From: Berghia stephanieae
Lineage: Eukaryota > Mollusca > Gastropoda > Nudibranchia > Aeolidiidae
Length of the DNA stretch: 64,000 bases
Reading direction: 5' to 3'
NCBI GenBank assembly: GCA_034508935.3
Contig: CM067443.1
Coordinates: forward strand, 52,288,784-52,352,783
Both the position numbers and the translations under genes were made by a program. The notes below the pieces were generated by a model. That model was not told the origin of the DNA. It ran no database searches and saw only the letters and a program-made list of their open reading frames with translations. Positions 1 through 46,895 of this stretch are shown one piece after another (the stretch's first letter is position 1; every line of letters starts with the position of its first letter).

Positions 1-300
1 AATTCTATTATTTGAAAACTTTAAGAAATGCCGTTTTTGTTCTATGCGACGCCTTGTATAATATGATTAAAATTTACGATTTAAGCCATTCATCTTTTTT
101 ATTATTATTGAGACGAGAAGCAACGACTTCTTCATTTAATTTTGAAAGGAAATTCAAATTTTGACACAGGTCGAAAATTCTTGAACTCATTACAGTCAAG
201 ATTTGTTTTTGTTTATGTTTGTTTTCTTGTTTTTGTTGAGCCTTTTCTTTTCTTCAGAAGCTTAACCAAGGTATGTTTTAGTATAATATGGAAAATCGGG
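1..300. other. AT-rich non-coding flank
   Basis: No coding potential, RNA gene or recognisable repeat is seen before the minisatellite begins near 300. Confidence 0.5.
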
Positions 301-740
301 CGATGCTAAATGGACTACGAGAGGTAGATAACGGTGGACTTGAGCTCAGAAGGCACTTCTTTTTTTAGAAAGCTACTGAAATCGTCTAAAGTCATGGGAA
401 TTGGACAATGAAGTGGGGACTCAGGGGAGTGTACACCAGTGGGGAGTTAACCTGGGACGGTGGGAAATGGATACCTGTGGGAATTGAAGCTGGACTATTG
501 GAGTTGGGTACTAGAGGAGAATAAACCTGACACTATAGGGAAGTGCCCACCCAGTGGGGAGTGAATGTGGAATGTGAACAGGATCTCAGTGTGAAATGAA
601 CCTGGGGCTATGGGAGATGGGATTCATGTGGGAATTGAAGCCGGACTATGGGAGTTGGTACCAGAGGAGAATGAACCTGACAGTACAGGAGGTGGGCACT
701 AATGGGGATTGAACCTGGGACTACAAGAGGTAGATATCAG
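300..740 (-). repeat. Minisatellite block, inverted arm
   Basis: Imperfect units built on TGAACCTGGGACTATGGGAG and GGTACCAGAGGAGAATGAAC. They are reverse complements of the units at 1085-2625, so the two blocks face each other across 740-1085. Confidence 0.85.
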
Positions 741-1085
741 TTGTAGTATTTGTGGAAGTGATAATGATATGGTGGTGGTTTTTGTAGTCGTAATGATAGT
801 GATGATGTGTTGGTAATGGTTGTATCAGTCGTGGTAGTAATGATGATATGGTGGTGGTTAATGATAATGATGGCAGTGATGCTAAAACTCCGGAAAAAAT
901 CCGGTCTGGAGCAAAAAAGCCCGGGTCACGGGCAACTTCTGTCAAATTCCAGTAAGTACAAAGTGTTACAAGGGAACCCCCCCCCCCCCCCCCAGCGCCT
1001 CTATCACTACATCATCATCACCGCCACTACTACAACCATCACCACACATCATCACTATCACTACAGTACAACCACCACCACGTCG
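740..1085. repeat. Inverted triplet-rich centre of the minisatellite
   Basis: Left side (740-890) is GGTGGT/GATGATATGG-rich; right side (1000-1085) is its reverse complement, with CATCATCATCACC and CTACTACAACCA. Between them lie unique-looking DNA and a run of C at 977-993. The right side belongs to the same repeat family as 35370-36600. Confidence 0.75.
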
Positions 1086-2625
1086 CCCAATTATGGTATC
1101 CATCTCCCATAGTCCCAGGTTCATTTCCCACTGATATCCTTCCACTTCATTGTCCATTTGTGCCCACTTCCAATAACTTCCGACGATTTCGGTAGATTTC
1201 GAAAAAGAGAATACCCTTTTTAGATAACTCTCAACTGGTATCTACCTCTAGTAGTCCCAGGTTCACTCCCAATGGGTGGCCACGTCCTATAGTCTCAGGT
1301 TCATTCTCCTCGGATACCCAATTCCCATAGTCCGGCTTCAACTCCAAATGGTATCCACCTCCCATAGTCCCAGGTTCATTTCCCAGTGATATCCTCTTTC
1401 CATAACCCCAGGTTCACCCACCACTGGTGTGCACTTCCCCGAGTCTAGGTTCATTTCCCATTGGTGCCCACCTCCTATAGGGTCAGGTTCGTTCTCCTCT
1501 GGTACCAAACTCCCATAGTCCGGCTTCAATTCCCTCATGCATCCATCTCCCACAGTCCTAGTCCTAGGTTAACTCCCCACTGGTGTACACTCCCCTGAGT
1601 GCCCACTTCATTGTCCATTGGTGCCCATTTCCCATAACTTTCGACGATTACGGTAGATTTCGAAAAATAGAGAAGTACCCTTCTGAGCTAGAACTCAACT
1701 GGTGGCCACCTCCTATAGTCTACGGTTCATTCTCCTCGGGTACCCAACTCCCATAGTCCGGCTTCAATTCCCACAGGTGTCCAGCCCCCATAGTCCCAGG
1801 TTCATTTCCTTCTGATATCCTTTTCCCTTATTCCCTTGTTTCCTCCCCACTGGTGGGCACTTCCCTGTGTCCCAGGCTCAATCCCTTCGGTAGGTTTCGA
1901 AAAAGAGAAGTACCTACCCTTCTGAGCTCACTCTCCACTGGTATCTACTCTAGTATGTTCCAGGTTTAATCCCCATTGGTTCCCACCTCCTATAGTCTCA
2001 GGTTCATACACCTCGGTACCCAAACCCTATAGGCAGGGTTAATTCCCACTAGTATCCATCGCCCGTAGTCCCAGGTTTACTCCCCACTCTGTTGTGCATT
2101 TCCCTGAATGCCTGGTTCATTGCCCATTGGTGCCAACTTCCCATAACTTTTGACAATTTCGGTAGGTTTCGAAAAAGAGAAGTACCTTCTGGGCTCACTA
2201 TCCACTGGTATCTACCTCTCGCAGTCCCAGGTTCAATCCCCATTGGTGCCCACTTCCTATAGTCTCACTTCATTCCCTTCGGTACCCAAATCCCATAGTC
2301 CGGCTTCAATTCCCACTGGTATCCATCTCCCATAGTCCCAGGTTCATTTTCCACTGTCCTCTTCCCATAGTCCCAGATTCACTCCCCATTGGTGTATACC
2401 TACCTGAGTCCCAGGTCCCAGGTTCACTCACCACTGTTGCCTACTTCCCATAACTTTGTTGGATATTGTTGGGTTTCGAAAAAAAAGTAATTGCTTTTTT
2501 TCTTTACGAAACCCATTCCCTGTTCATTCCCCAATGATGTACACTTTCCTGAGTCCCAGGTTCACTTCCCACTGCTGCCTTCTTCACATAACTTTGTCGG
2601 GTTCCAGCGGGTTTCGTATAAAAGA
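1085..2625 (+). repeat. Minisatellite with higher-order repeat and B-box-like motifs
   Basis: Units centre on CCCATAGTCCCAGGTTCATT and CCACTGGTATCCACCTCC, with a larger unit marked by GGTAGNTTTCGAAAAAGAGA at about 1190, 1650, 1895, 2160 and 2470. At least 18 copies of GGTTCANTNCC occur; the exact Pol III B-box form GGTTCAATCCC is at about 2230. Confidence 0.85.
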
Positions 2626-2627
2626 AC

Positions 2628-2870
2628 GCTCTTTTACTCACATTCACTCACCGTAAAATAAAGTACGTGGCCGTACTTGTCAGGAAAAAAATTGATAACA
2701 TCGCCAAACTGGCGTCATGTCTCGTTTGTTGCTGTTGTTTAGGGACCCCTTGTAAAGCGCTTTGGCACATTTGGTGGATATTGTTCTATAATATAGATAA
2801 ATGCGCATGTCTTTTTAAAAAAATATACTTTTGTTCGTTTCACACAATAAAAATCGGGATAAACCTTTGC
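2628..2870 (+). mobile_element. tRNA-derived SINE, 5'-truncated
   Basis: TTTACTCACATTC, CACCGTAAAAT, ATCGCCAAACTGGCGTCATG and CCTTGTAAAGCGCTTTGGCAC match the body and tail of the full copies at 36050-36360 and 63619-63935. The tRNA-like head is missing, and the piece joins the minisatellite directly. Confidence 0.8.
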
Positions 2871-3014
2871 TCCATGGGCTCTGTACATTATATTATTTAT
2901 TTGTTATTATTATTATTTTTTTAATTATTTATTTTGTTTTTGTTTTTAATCAGTGCACGCGAAAACTTGGAATATAAATAGAAATACAATAGTAAAATCC
3001 AATCCAACAATACT

Positions 3015-3028
3015 GTAACCATGGACAG
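3015..3028 (+). promoter_or_regulatory. Half-match to an RFX X-box upstream of CFAP221
   Basis: GTAACCATGGACAG lies about 340 bp before the CFAP221 start codon. Its first half fits the ciliary X-box (GTNRCC) and the centre keeps the CCATGG core of GTTGCCATGGCAAC; the second half is poor. Ciliary genes of animals are commonly driven by RFX factors binding such sites. The evidence is one short degenerate match. Confidence 0.25.
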
Positions 3029-3249
3029 GGAAACTAGTTCTTAGATAGATATTACTCCGCTTCAGCAACCTTAATGTTTTAAAAAAAATTGTTGTGAAAT
3101 AAAGATTCACGAAACCTATATGAAGCTAAATTTAAGAAAGCAAACACTACCTACAAGCATTATCTTGGATAACATTCCATTCTAATTTGAAATTGATTCA
3201 ATAAAATCAGCGGATTCATATCCGTTACTGAGAAAGTGCCGAGGGAGAT

Positions 3250-3262
3250 AAACAATATGGCG
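3250..3262 (+). promoter_or_regulatory. YY1/initiator-like motif near the CFAP221 5' end
   Basis: CAATATGGCGTCG resembles the AANATGGCG initiator-type motif found at many animal transcription starts. It lies about 110 bp upstream of the start codon, a sensible place for the cap site. No TATA box is evident at a fitting distance. Confidence 0.25.
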
Positions 3263-3362
3263 TCGCCCTCAAAACTAACAAGAATGAAAGAATTTTTATA
3301 ACTCATTTTTTTTATTTCACAAAATGCACCCAAGTTTGTAGTATTTATAGTTTTTTTAAAAG

Positions 3363-27066
<23,704 letters not shown>

Positions 27067-28820
27067 TCTTGCAGGAAGGAATCTTAGCTATCTTTCAATA
27101 TTTTCACTACAAATTTTAATGCAATATTGTAAATAATGAAAGAAGGAAAATCGTAGTTCAGAATTTTTAAAGATGCTTCTATGGGTTATACTATAAAGTT
27201 TTCGGGTGTATCAGACTCTTCAAATAATTCGAATGCGATTTAATGGTTAAAAAAAAGAGGAGGAATCAAATATTAATTCAATGATTTGAAAATTGGTAAA
27301 TTTGGTTATTATTTTTAATGTAGTGACATGAATAATTCTACTGAGTGTATATATTTGTGAATATAAGGCTGTGATTATCTCTTTATACAAAAATGAATGT
27401 TTTTCCACATATGTAATTTCCTTCTCTTGCTTTGTTTCTAATCATCTCATAGTTTACACAGTGCAAATAATTTCAAAACTAAAATTTCTTATAAAAAGAT
27501 GAGATAAATATTATCAATGAAATAATAAGGAATCAGGTTATGATGAGCCCGGTCAATTAATGAGAAATAAATCGGATAATTGAGAAAAAAATCGTGCTAA
27601 TTAATTTGTCTGATAATTCAGTAAAGAATAAAAATATGATTTATATACAATAATCTTTGTTATTTATGACTATCGGAAGAACAAACCTAATATTAAACCA
27701 TTTGAAAAATAACAATAAAAAATTTCACTATACGTTTTTGCATTATTTAATTAACTATGGGTGATAATGTCTCGTCTAAAGGAACGATATAGGAAACCCA
27801 ATAGATTGATTGCTAGAGCAATCACCTAGCTTGCTAACGGACTTTTTATGTGCTTATTTAAAACTCCTCTGTCCACTGGGATAGCTTGATTTTACTTAAG
27901 TCTGACAGAAAGTACTCTGATAAAGACCAGTTTCCTCTCAAAAGGATAGAGTTAATCTCTTGATTTGATGCTATTGAATCCTGAATAAACTTTTAAAAGT
28001 GTTCTTCTATTTACCAAAACAAATGGGGGAAAAATATTTCTACTGATGTTTATAACATACATTTGGAGTTAAAGTAAGTGTGTACAATTTTTCTCAATGA
28101 CATTAATTGGTTTTGTCATTCTTATGAAATATGTCTTTAAATTTGCATGTGCATATTTATTAAAGGTTTTTTTGTGCCCACTCTAGAAGTAAAATCTATT
28201 CTTAGGTTTAACACGCTCAAGCTGGCTTAAAATTCACAAGCAGAATGAATTGAACATTTTCAATAACTACAAATGTAGAGCTATGACTTAACTTGTCTTG
28301 AAAATATGGGGAAAAAATTAAATGTCAGCAGCTATTTCTTGTTAACAATATGCAATTTTTGTGAGCTGCTCTTTTAAGTTGATCTTTTTTTTCTCATTTA
28401 TTTTTACGTAGGCTGTATTTGAAAAACTATTTAAGAATACTTTTCACATTTTGTTTATATACATCTCGGTCTCAGATAAATATATTCTGTATCGAAAATG
28501 CAAATGTCAAATAACGTGATAATCATGACTTTTTTTTATTGTTAATTATTCTTTGGGACAAAGACAGCTTTGATTTTACATATCAACATTTAGCTACTAT
28601 TCAATATTATTTATTTTCGTTCTGATTAAGGTTAAAAATCACAGTTAAGATTTTAAGATATAACTTTAAAAATTGCCAATAAGATTGTTTTAATTACGTA
28701 CTTCACCATTGTTATACGTCTGTGATATGGAGTAAACTATTTGATGATAAAAAGAGATTTATTATATGTTTTTTAATTGTTACTTTTTTGTTGCTTTCCT
28801 TTTGTTTAAATTAAGGATTT
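27067..28820. other. Intergenic AT-rich DNA and CFAP221 3' UTR
   Basis: No open frame with protein-like composition and no recognisable element is seen. The first few hundred bases are probably the CFAP221 3' UTR. Confidence 0.5.
27566..27571 (+). promoter_or_regulatory. Candidate poly(A) signal for CFAP221
   Basis: AATAAA occurs 500 bp after the CFAP221 stop codon in AT-rich DNA. Chance matches are common at this composition, and another lies near 27711. Confidence 0.25.
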
Positions 28821-28827
28821 ATAATTC

Positions 28828-28985
28828 AGCCTACTTATAACGACATCTGTTATAGCGACATCCTCTCAAAAGTGACAAGTTATGGAATTCCCAATTTTTT
28901 CCCCCTATATATAATGTAATAAAAAAATCACCATATCATCATAATATTTTATTTAAACCCTGTATAGTGACATTGATATGGCTGT
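28828..28985 (+). mobile_element. Tigger-like terminal fragment
   Basis: CCTACTTATAACGACATCTG and TTATAGCGACATCCTCTC match the repeating ends typical of Tigger-type elements; a similar ACCCTGTATAGTGACATTGA lies near 28956. Confidence 0.45.
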
Positions 28986-29137
28986 AATCAGCAACTTCAA
29001 ATTGAAGGTCAAGAAGAAATTTATGGTCCAATGAAAACGTGTGCTTTCCAACAAATGAAATCCTGTAATCATAGCTAATGAAAATGCTTGATTGACCATC
29101 CAATGATATCCGGTCCTCTCCGGGCCATTTGACTTGG

Positions 29138-29500
29138 GCTTTTTCTGTAGATGAGGCAAAGCAAGACAAGATCATAGCTTACCTGGCACTTGCCATCGCA
29201 CACTAATTCACAAGCCAGTCGATCCACGTTACAAGCAAACAGCTAGTGAGTGCTCCACCCCAATGGAACACGCATCAGGTATAAGAAACTGCACTATCGA
29301 CCACTATTGTTGTTTCTGATGACACATATAAATTCAAAAATAATCACATTGTCCACGCCGACTTCCACCAAGTTGAGGAAAAAATCGCAGACTATAGTAC
29401 CTTTGACATGCAGTACAGTGGTTGAATGGACGCTTGTGCAACTCGCAGCATCATCCAAGCTAGCTTTTTGACTTGACTTGCCTCACCTACAGAAGGGTAT
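29138..29500. repeat. Foldback repeat
   Basis: TTTCTGTAGATGAGGCAAAG at 29141-29160 faces CTTGCCTCACCTACAGAAGG at 29479-29498. Weaker complementarity continues inward, as in a decayed foldback element. Confidence 0.55.
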
Positions 29501-29880
29501 TTAAACTTGACCACGATCATCAAGAACCAAGAGGAAATGAAACAACATGGGTTTGAACCACAGAGAAAAAATGACTGCTAACAAATGCTGATGTTGATGC
29601 AACCATGCTGAGGTAGTTCAGAGTTGAGCGGTCAACTAACCGACTTCATGGCCTATTATTATAGACCAGGCAAAGATAATTGCAGTCAAGCTAGGAGTAG
29701 GAGTTACGAGTTTTCAAGCAAGCAAAGGTTATTTCAAGAAGCAACATGGTGCTTTTCAAGGTGGCTTTGGCTGAAAGCGCCACTGTAGATGGTTGGAAAA
29801 GATCCAAAGTCAAGTACTTAAACCCCCACCACCCTTTGTACCATTTATTTTGGTTGCTCGCTACAGTGACAACATCATCA

Positions 29881-30051
<171 letters not shown>

Positions 30052-30923
30052 CTCTAACAAAAGACCGTTTTTTGGTGGTCTTTTTTTTCAATTTAGCCAA
30101 AATACCTCAATTATCAATCACTTAAGATGATCCCAAACTTATCAAAATGTCTTAAGCCTGAGACTCTTAAAAGTTCAAGAAATAGCAAATTGGGTCAGTT
30201 TGACGTAAGAGTTTTCATGTTAAAATGAAATGTGTAAAAAGATGTGTTTATTTTATTCAGAGTATGATAGAACTCATTCCATGTCTTTCCAATGGTCCAG
30301 TTTGTTATCCATCAAGCTAAATCTCACCTCTAAGATGTACCATTTGTTTGTACTATATAGTATATTCTGCATTGATCTAATGCTTTTGCATTACAACAAG
30401 ACAATAACACACTGGGGTATCTCATTTCGATACAAGTACATTAGTTTTCGTAGGTCCCTTTTCTTGGAAGTGCAAGTAATTCCTGGCCTTTGTGACCTAC
30501 CACGTTAATCTAGCACCACCAGAATTACAACAACAAAAATTCTCGTAGGTAGTGTAAGAAACCAACCCATGCGCTTCCCTCAATTTAAATATTTGAATTT
30601 CTCAAATAAATATATTTGGACTTAAAATTAAACTTCCAGCAACAAGTTCACCCCTACTTCTTAATACCGATTTGAGGTGTTTGGTCACAAGTCTTGTTAT
30701 TTTCTACACTTTCTCTCTTGTCGTATTGCAGCCTGCTCATATTATTTCACCATTACGTCTATAACAAAATCAACAATGAACGCATTGCATAGTGTATAAA
30801 AACATGTTATCGTCAATCATGAAAAGGGTATTATTCTTTAATTACATAATTATACCCCGGTCTCTCCACAATTCCCTCTCTTCCCACACTCACACTTATA
30901 TCTTTATCACACACATACACACA

Positions 30924-31001
<78 letters not shown>

Positions 31002-31018
31002 CTTTCCATCTCTCTCTC
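30924..31018. repeat. (CT)n tract downstream of the Reeler gene
   Basis: CT dinucleotides with TTTC variants. DNA from 30049 to 30923 shows nothing recognisable. Confidence 0.95.
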
Positions 31019-31209
31019 CCTTCCTCATCTCATCTTTCACTCTCTGTTATATATAAAAAATATGCTCGCACACCATCTCCTCTTTCAATCTCTAAATTTG
31101 TGATAAGCGCACATTTTTACCATGTAGCCTGCTTGAAAACACTCATTCCACCACTTCTAATAAACATTTAAAACAATTTTACCTATTTCGACAGGAAATG
31201 ATTAAATGT

Positions 31210-41227
<10,018 letters not shown>

Positions 41228-43980
41228 TGTGATTGAAATATTTACTGTGATAATTTTTCGAAAGTAAGCTTTATGAAATTGTTAAATTTTGTGAGTTAGG
41301 ATAATATGTGTAGTACTACAAAACTCCTTGAGCAGAAAAAAACAGAAGTTCAAGTAATGTATGAGTTACATTCGAATGTCTATACAGTCCAATTAAGATA
41401 TATAATTTTCAAACGTCTCAACAAAATTATAACATCAGTGCATGGTTCACAGTCCTCGATATTTGTTCACCAGAAAATTTTACACAGGGACATTAATTAT
41501 CAATTACGAATCGCTAAATACAGTGAGTTTAAAAGTAGACGTGATTTTATTGAATGAAATGACCCGAGGCAAGTAGTCAGTGTCTTACGTCGTCGTGTTG
41601 GAGGATTGGACACATGATTCTGAGGTGAACGAGACGGTATAGGTAATGATGACCACACATGCAAAGAGGATGTAATGTGTCTTGTAATACCAATGCACAT
41701 GAAATCAAAGGGGACGTACGTACATGATCCTATCCCTCGTCATACTAACCTGCGTCCTCATAGTATCTACTTTTTATTGGTGTTTGCGTCTGTCACATGT
41801 CATCGTTCTTTGTTTTTATAAGCTGGAATATTATATCCAAAGAAATATATTCATACACAAACTGAAGCAAACTACCATATGTACAAACACACGCACATAA
41901 TATATACTGTAACACATACGAACCAAATTATGCAAAATGTAAATAAAAATAAAGAAGCAACATTGACGATACAAGTGGCTTGAGAAGGCCGATTTCAATG
42001 TTGTCCCGTTGTTTGAAGTAAGTCCTCTCTTTGTCTTTTGTTTTATTAATACATTTGAATTTTTGGTCAAAGAAACGTACCACTGCAGATGTTGATCTCC
42101 ATGTCAGAATGTTAGCTGGATGATGCTTTTGTTTTTTGTTGCTTTTATTTTACACTCAGTTCAGAGAGACAAAAAGTACTGTGTTGTTTTAGTTTATTGA
42201 CTCAAGCAACACATGATTAATTTGCGGTGTTAATCATTGCAAAAGTTTGGCACAATCTTATGAATAACACATGCAATAGTTGTCTCCGTGATTACAAAAG
42301 GCAATACATAAATAGATAAATAACTAGATAAATAAATAAGGCAAATAAATGGAAGGCTATGGTCGAAAAGACATGACTATTTTATGAATATAAACATCTG
42401 TTTTAAGTAATGGTTTACATGCTCACAACCACAAAGGAAAATATAATTTAATTGAAACATGAGGGATTTTTAAAATTAAGGTACCAAGTCTCTTTGGTGT
42501 TTTCACGAAACGGTATTAAACATTACGATACCCAAATAAAAAAAAAGAAAGAAACAATCTTTATTTACAGCTATAAATTTCTTGTTCAGGTGAATCGGAA
42601 ATGAAAGAAATTCGAGGGGAAATACATTGTGTAATGAAAAAGTAAATGACATTTCTAACACAAATCCGAATTCTTCTTTACTCACCAAATGTATGAATAA
42701 ATAAAATATATTATATGTTAATAACTTGATGGAAATAAATATAAACGGAAATTGAACATATTTTAAGGATTCACTGTGCTCAATACATTTTACAATACTG
42801 TATGCAATCCCCTATTATGCTATACTACGGAACCAAATTTACATGTACACAATTAGTACCTACATGTCGCCTATCAGATGCCTTCTTGTATCAACTCTCC
42901 TAAAAATCATTCATTGTCATTGTACATATTCACATACATGCGTCGCTTGTAAGGTGCTATTCCAAGAACCTAACGCCGGTACTAGAATTTGTTAATAATT
43001 GTCACCTAACCAATCACTGACCTAGCTTATCATACAAAACCAGACATTGAGTTCCTGATAATTTGACGCCACAATGCGTATCTTTTTCTTCGATTTCATT
43101 GCATAATTTAAGAAGCTTTACCTGTAACATGAAACAATTCTTGAGGAAGGCGATCGTTTGTTAACATATTAGTGTCTGTGCCATATAGTATAAAATAAGA
43201 CGATTGAGTGTATAGTAAGATCTCACTCCAGAAATCGTATTATAACCAAATTATATACGACAGGAAGAGTCTCAACACACTTAGGTGTAAAATGAGTATC
43301 TGGTTGGTAACAACGTTATCTCAATAAAAATATGATAATAGTGCCTTGCATATTATCTCGTCTTACATGGCAAGAGTAATTGTTGGTCTCATAGAGAGCT
43401 TTGAACACAATTTAGCTGATTGCTCTCTATAAAGGCTCACTTTTTTCACCATATTGTGTCATTTATCCGCCACTCTATTGATAAAAAGACAACCCAAGAC
43501 ATATTCATAATTTGTTCTTTGTTCTGGCAATGGAAATTAAAGGCAATTTCATTTTTTCTTTATGCCACTGCAAAAAGTAATTATTGTTAATAATATTATT
43601 ATTATTCGTTTCACGTTACAGAAACCGAGGTAAACTCCTGCTTTTATTCCTCATTTTATTCCACATTTATACGTCCCTTTACTCTGCTTGTCACGGAGAA
43701 GATCAGCGGCAATGTTCTAATTGAACATAGATTGCACAAAACCTATTAATAGAAATGACAATAATCAAAATCAAATATTCCTAATTGAATATTTCACAAA
43801 AATTGAGATATTTTAATACAGTACCACACAAACTACGTCAACAGGCATTGAAGTGAGCAGAAAACTATCGGTAGAGGTATTTACAGCATATTTTGATAAC
43901 TCTTTGTGTAAAAATGACACTTGTTCGATGATCATAATGGTGAGGACAGCAAATTATATATTATATATCATCATTTCACG
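41228..43980. other. Intergenic DNA upstream of the Reeler gene
   Basis: AT-rich with no protein-like frame or recognisable element. It should contain the Reeler promoter; no clear TATA or initiator could be assigned. Confidence 0.5.
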
Positions 43981-43985
43981 TTCTC

Positions 43986-43989
<4 letters not shown>

Positions 43990-44048
<59 letters not shown>
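43990..44048. repeat. (TA)n tract, target of a Helitron
   Basis: About 29 TA units abutting the Helitron end. Confidence 0.95.
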
Positions 44049-44049
<1 letters not shown>

Positions 44050-44380
44050 TAGTAAAAAGCCCGCAATTTCGCGGGGAATGAACTATTTCCATTCGATATT
44101 ATACCCACCATTATTTAATGAGGGCAGATTGGTAAACAACGCTGTCTGTGTAACTTGGTACATCCTCTGTTGATTTTTATGTGTGGCCCAACATGAAGTG
44201 TAAGCCGCTATAGCTTCTGACCCGTGATACAGCAACATATAGTTGTCCGTGTAGGAAAACAGGTTGTGGTAATAAAATCAACTGCGAAAATAAACCTGAA
44301 GTAGCAGACGTGAGCAGAGCTGAAAGATGATCCTGGGATCGAGAGCTTACCTTACAGTGCAGTACTCTGGTGATCATGTT
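44049..44380 (-). mobile_element. Helitron 3' end with helicase C-terminus
   Basis: On the minus strand, 44377-44177 encodes QPVFLHGQLYVAVSRVRS, the conserved final motif of Pif1-type Helitron helicases. The element then ends with a CCCGC/GCGGG hairpin (44060-44075), a TTTTTA spacer and CTAG (44052-44049) followed by T, the standard Helitron 3' terminus. The 5' part is missing or not recognised. Confidence 0.85.
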
Positions 44381-44850
44381 TGGTGGCGATTGGCACCGTT
44401 TTTATGCACCTCCACTGACTATATTTAAGAAAGGATTTTCAATTCCATTGTATTTATCTTCCAACAACATTCTACATGTTTTTATATTTCACTTTCTAAA
44501 CTGCATTACACAGTTCCTCCCCGCCTCCGCTCTTTTCACTTAATTAATTGCGCACCTTTTTAGAAATATCTAGCATTCTGTTTTAATTCGTGCTTCCTTA
44601 CAAAGGATCATACTAATTTCCTGCCAACCAATGTTTTGTTTATTCATCTTAACTACGCCACTACCACATTATCTCATTCATCTTTGGTGTTTCATTCATC
44701 CTGTTTTGTTGATAAAGGGGAAACCCGAAATGTTCATTTGATCTGTTTTTTGTAATTAAATTGAAGCTTACATTCAATTTCACATGATTATTTATTTCTT
44801 CGAGCTTAGAGCAGCAACATTTTCATTAAGTGAATACATTATACTGGGGA

Positions 44851-45545
44851 TGTAGGAGCTTTCGGAATGTCTCCCCTTTACCTTACTTATGGAAAAACAA
44901 ACATCCTAGCACCTTTACTAAGACTTATGACTAACCCTAATAGAAAAAAAATAAACTCCAATATCGAGCTAACCCTAATAGAAAAAATGATGACAAATTG
45001 AATAAATAAACGCCTGACAAAAGATCAAAGGTGAAAATACAAATTTAAAGAATACTAGGGAGTAGGAGCTTTCGGAATGTCTCCCCTTTACTTAACTTAT
45101 GGAAAAATAAACTTCCTAGCACCTTTAATAAGACTTATGACTAACCTCTCGAGCTAACCCTAATAGAAAAAAAAATCAACTCTCGGACTGCTTTGCACTA
45201 CCTTTCAATATTTAACAAATCAAAATGGCGGCTGAAAATCAAAACAATGGTCAAATTAAGAAATTTTAAACTTTATCAAATCTATCAAGGTTTGTTCTAG
45301 AGTTTTTAAAATACTTCTAGATATAATGACAAATTGAATAAATAAATGCCTGACAAAATATCAACGGTGAAAATACAAATTTAAAGAATACTGGGGGTGT
45401 AGGAGCTTTCAGAATGTCTCCCCTTTACTTAACTTATGGAAAAACAAACATCCTAGCACCTTTACTAAGATTTATGACTAACCTTAATAGAAAAAGAAAT
45501 ATCCTCGATCTCGAGCTAACCCTAATAGTAAAAAAAAAAAGAATC
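44851..45545 (+). repeat. Three-copy tandem repeat
   Basis: Copies start with TGTAGGAGCTTTCGGAATGT at 44851, about 45060 and 45398. Units of 209 and 338 bp share CTCCCCTTTACTTAACTTAT and CGAGCTAACCCTAATAG; the second has an extra segment with CAAAATGGCGGC. Confidence 0.9.
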
Positions 45546-45629
45546 AAAATGGCGACTGAAATACCTTCATGTGATCAAGTGAATAATATCACTATGAATG
45601 CCACGATTTGCTGAAAAATGCCAACACCC

Positions 45630-45725
45630 ACACACACATGTATGCACCACACACAACACACACACAAACACAACACACGCACACACACACTCACACACAC
45701 ACACACACACACACAAACATACACA
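45630..45725. repeat. (CA)n tract
   Basis: ACAC repeats with interruptions. Confidence 0.95.
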
Positions 45726-46257
45726 CAATTAGAACATACATAACAACACTGATCACCGCTAAATCAACAACACAACGGAAGTAATAATAATACTTGATGT
45801 CATAAATAGATGACGCAAATTGACAACTTTTTACAGTGTAAAATTAGTTTATTTTGGGAGTCAAGTGTCGTCGTTGGTACATATTTTATGATATCTGTTT
45901 ATGATATCAACGAACTTTCAAACTGACTTTAAATTATAAAAGGAAATCAAGTTATCTGTTTATCTATCTGTAAAAAATACATTTCTAATTTTCAAATCTT
46001 TCAGTAGAGTTGTGCGCCGTATCAATTTTTTTATTGACTCAAATAAGCACAATGTTCTCCACAATGCTACATTTTTTAAAGAAAGGATGTAACTTACGCA
46101 CTAACAAGGGATTTACATAAGTCAATCATTTACAATCAGTGTGTCTGTTACTGGACCATTCACTCAATCAAAACTGTTACTGTTAACCCGTAATATGCCA
46201 CACGTTTCATTCACAGCATAATATGATTTATTAGTTAGTTTAAATTTGTTGTTGCAG

Positions 46258-46895
<638 letters not shown>

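Noticed and set aside
28939-29175. 78-residue minus-strand frame as a gene
   Set aside because: Lies between Tigger-like ends and a foldback arm, with no family motif or exon partners; probably transposon interior.
30059-30088. AAAGACC/GGTCTTT hairpin followed by T8, like a bacterial terminator
   Set aside because: The context is animal intergenic DNA next to a TA tract; a chance or repeat-edge structure.
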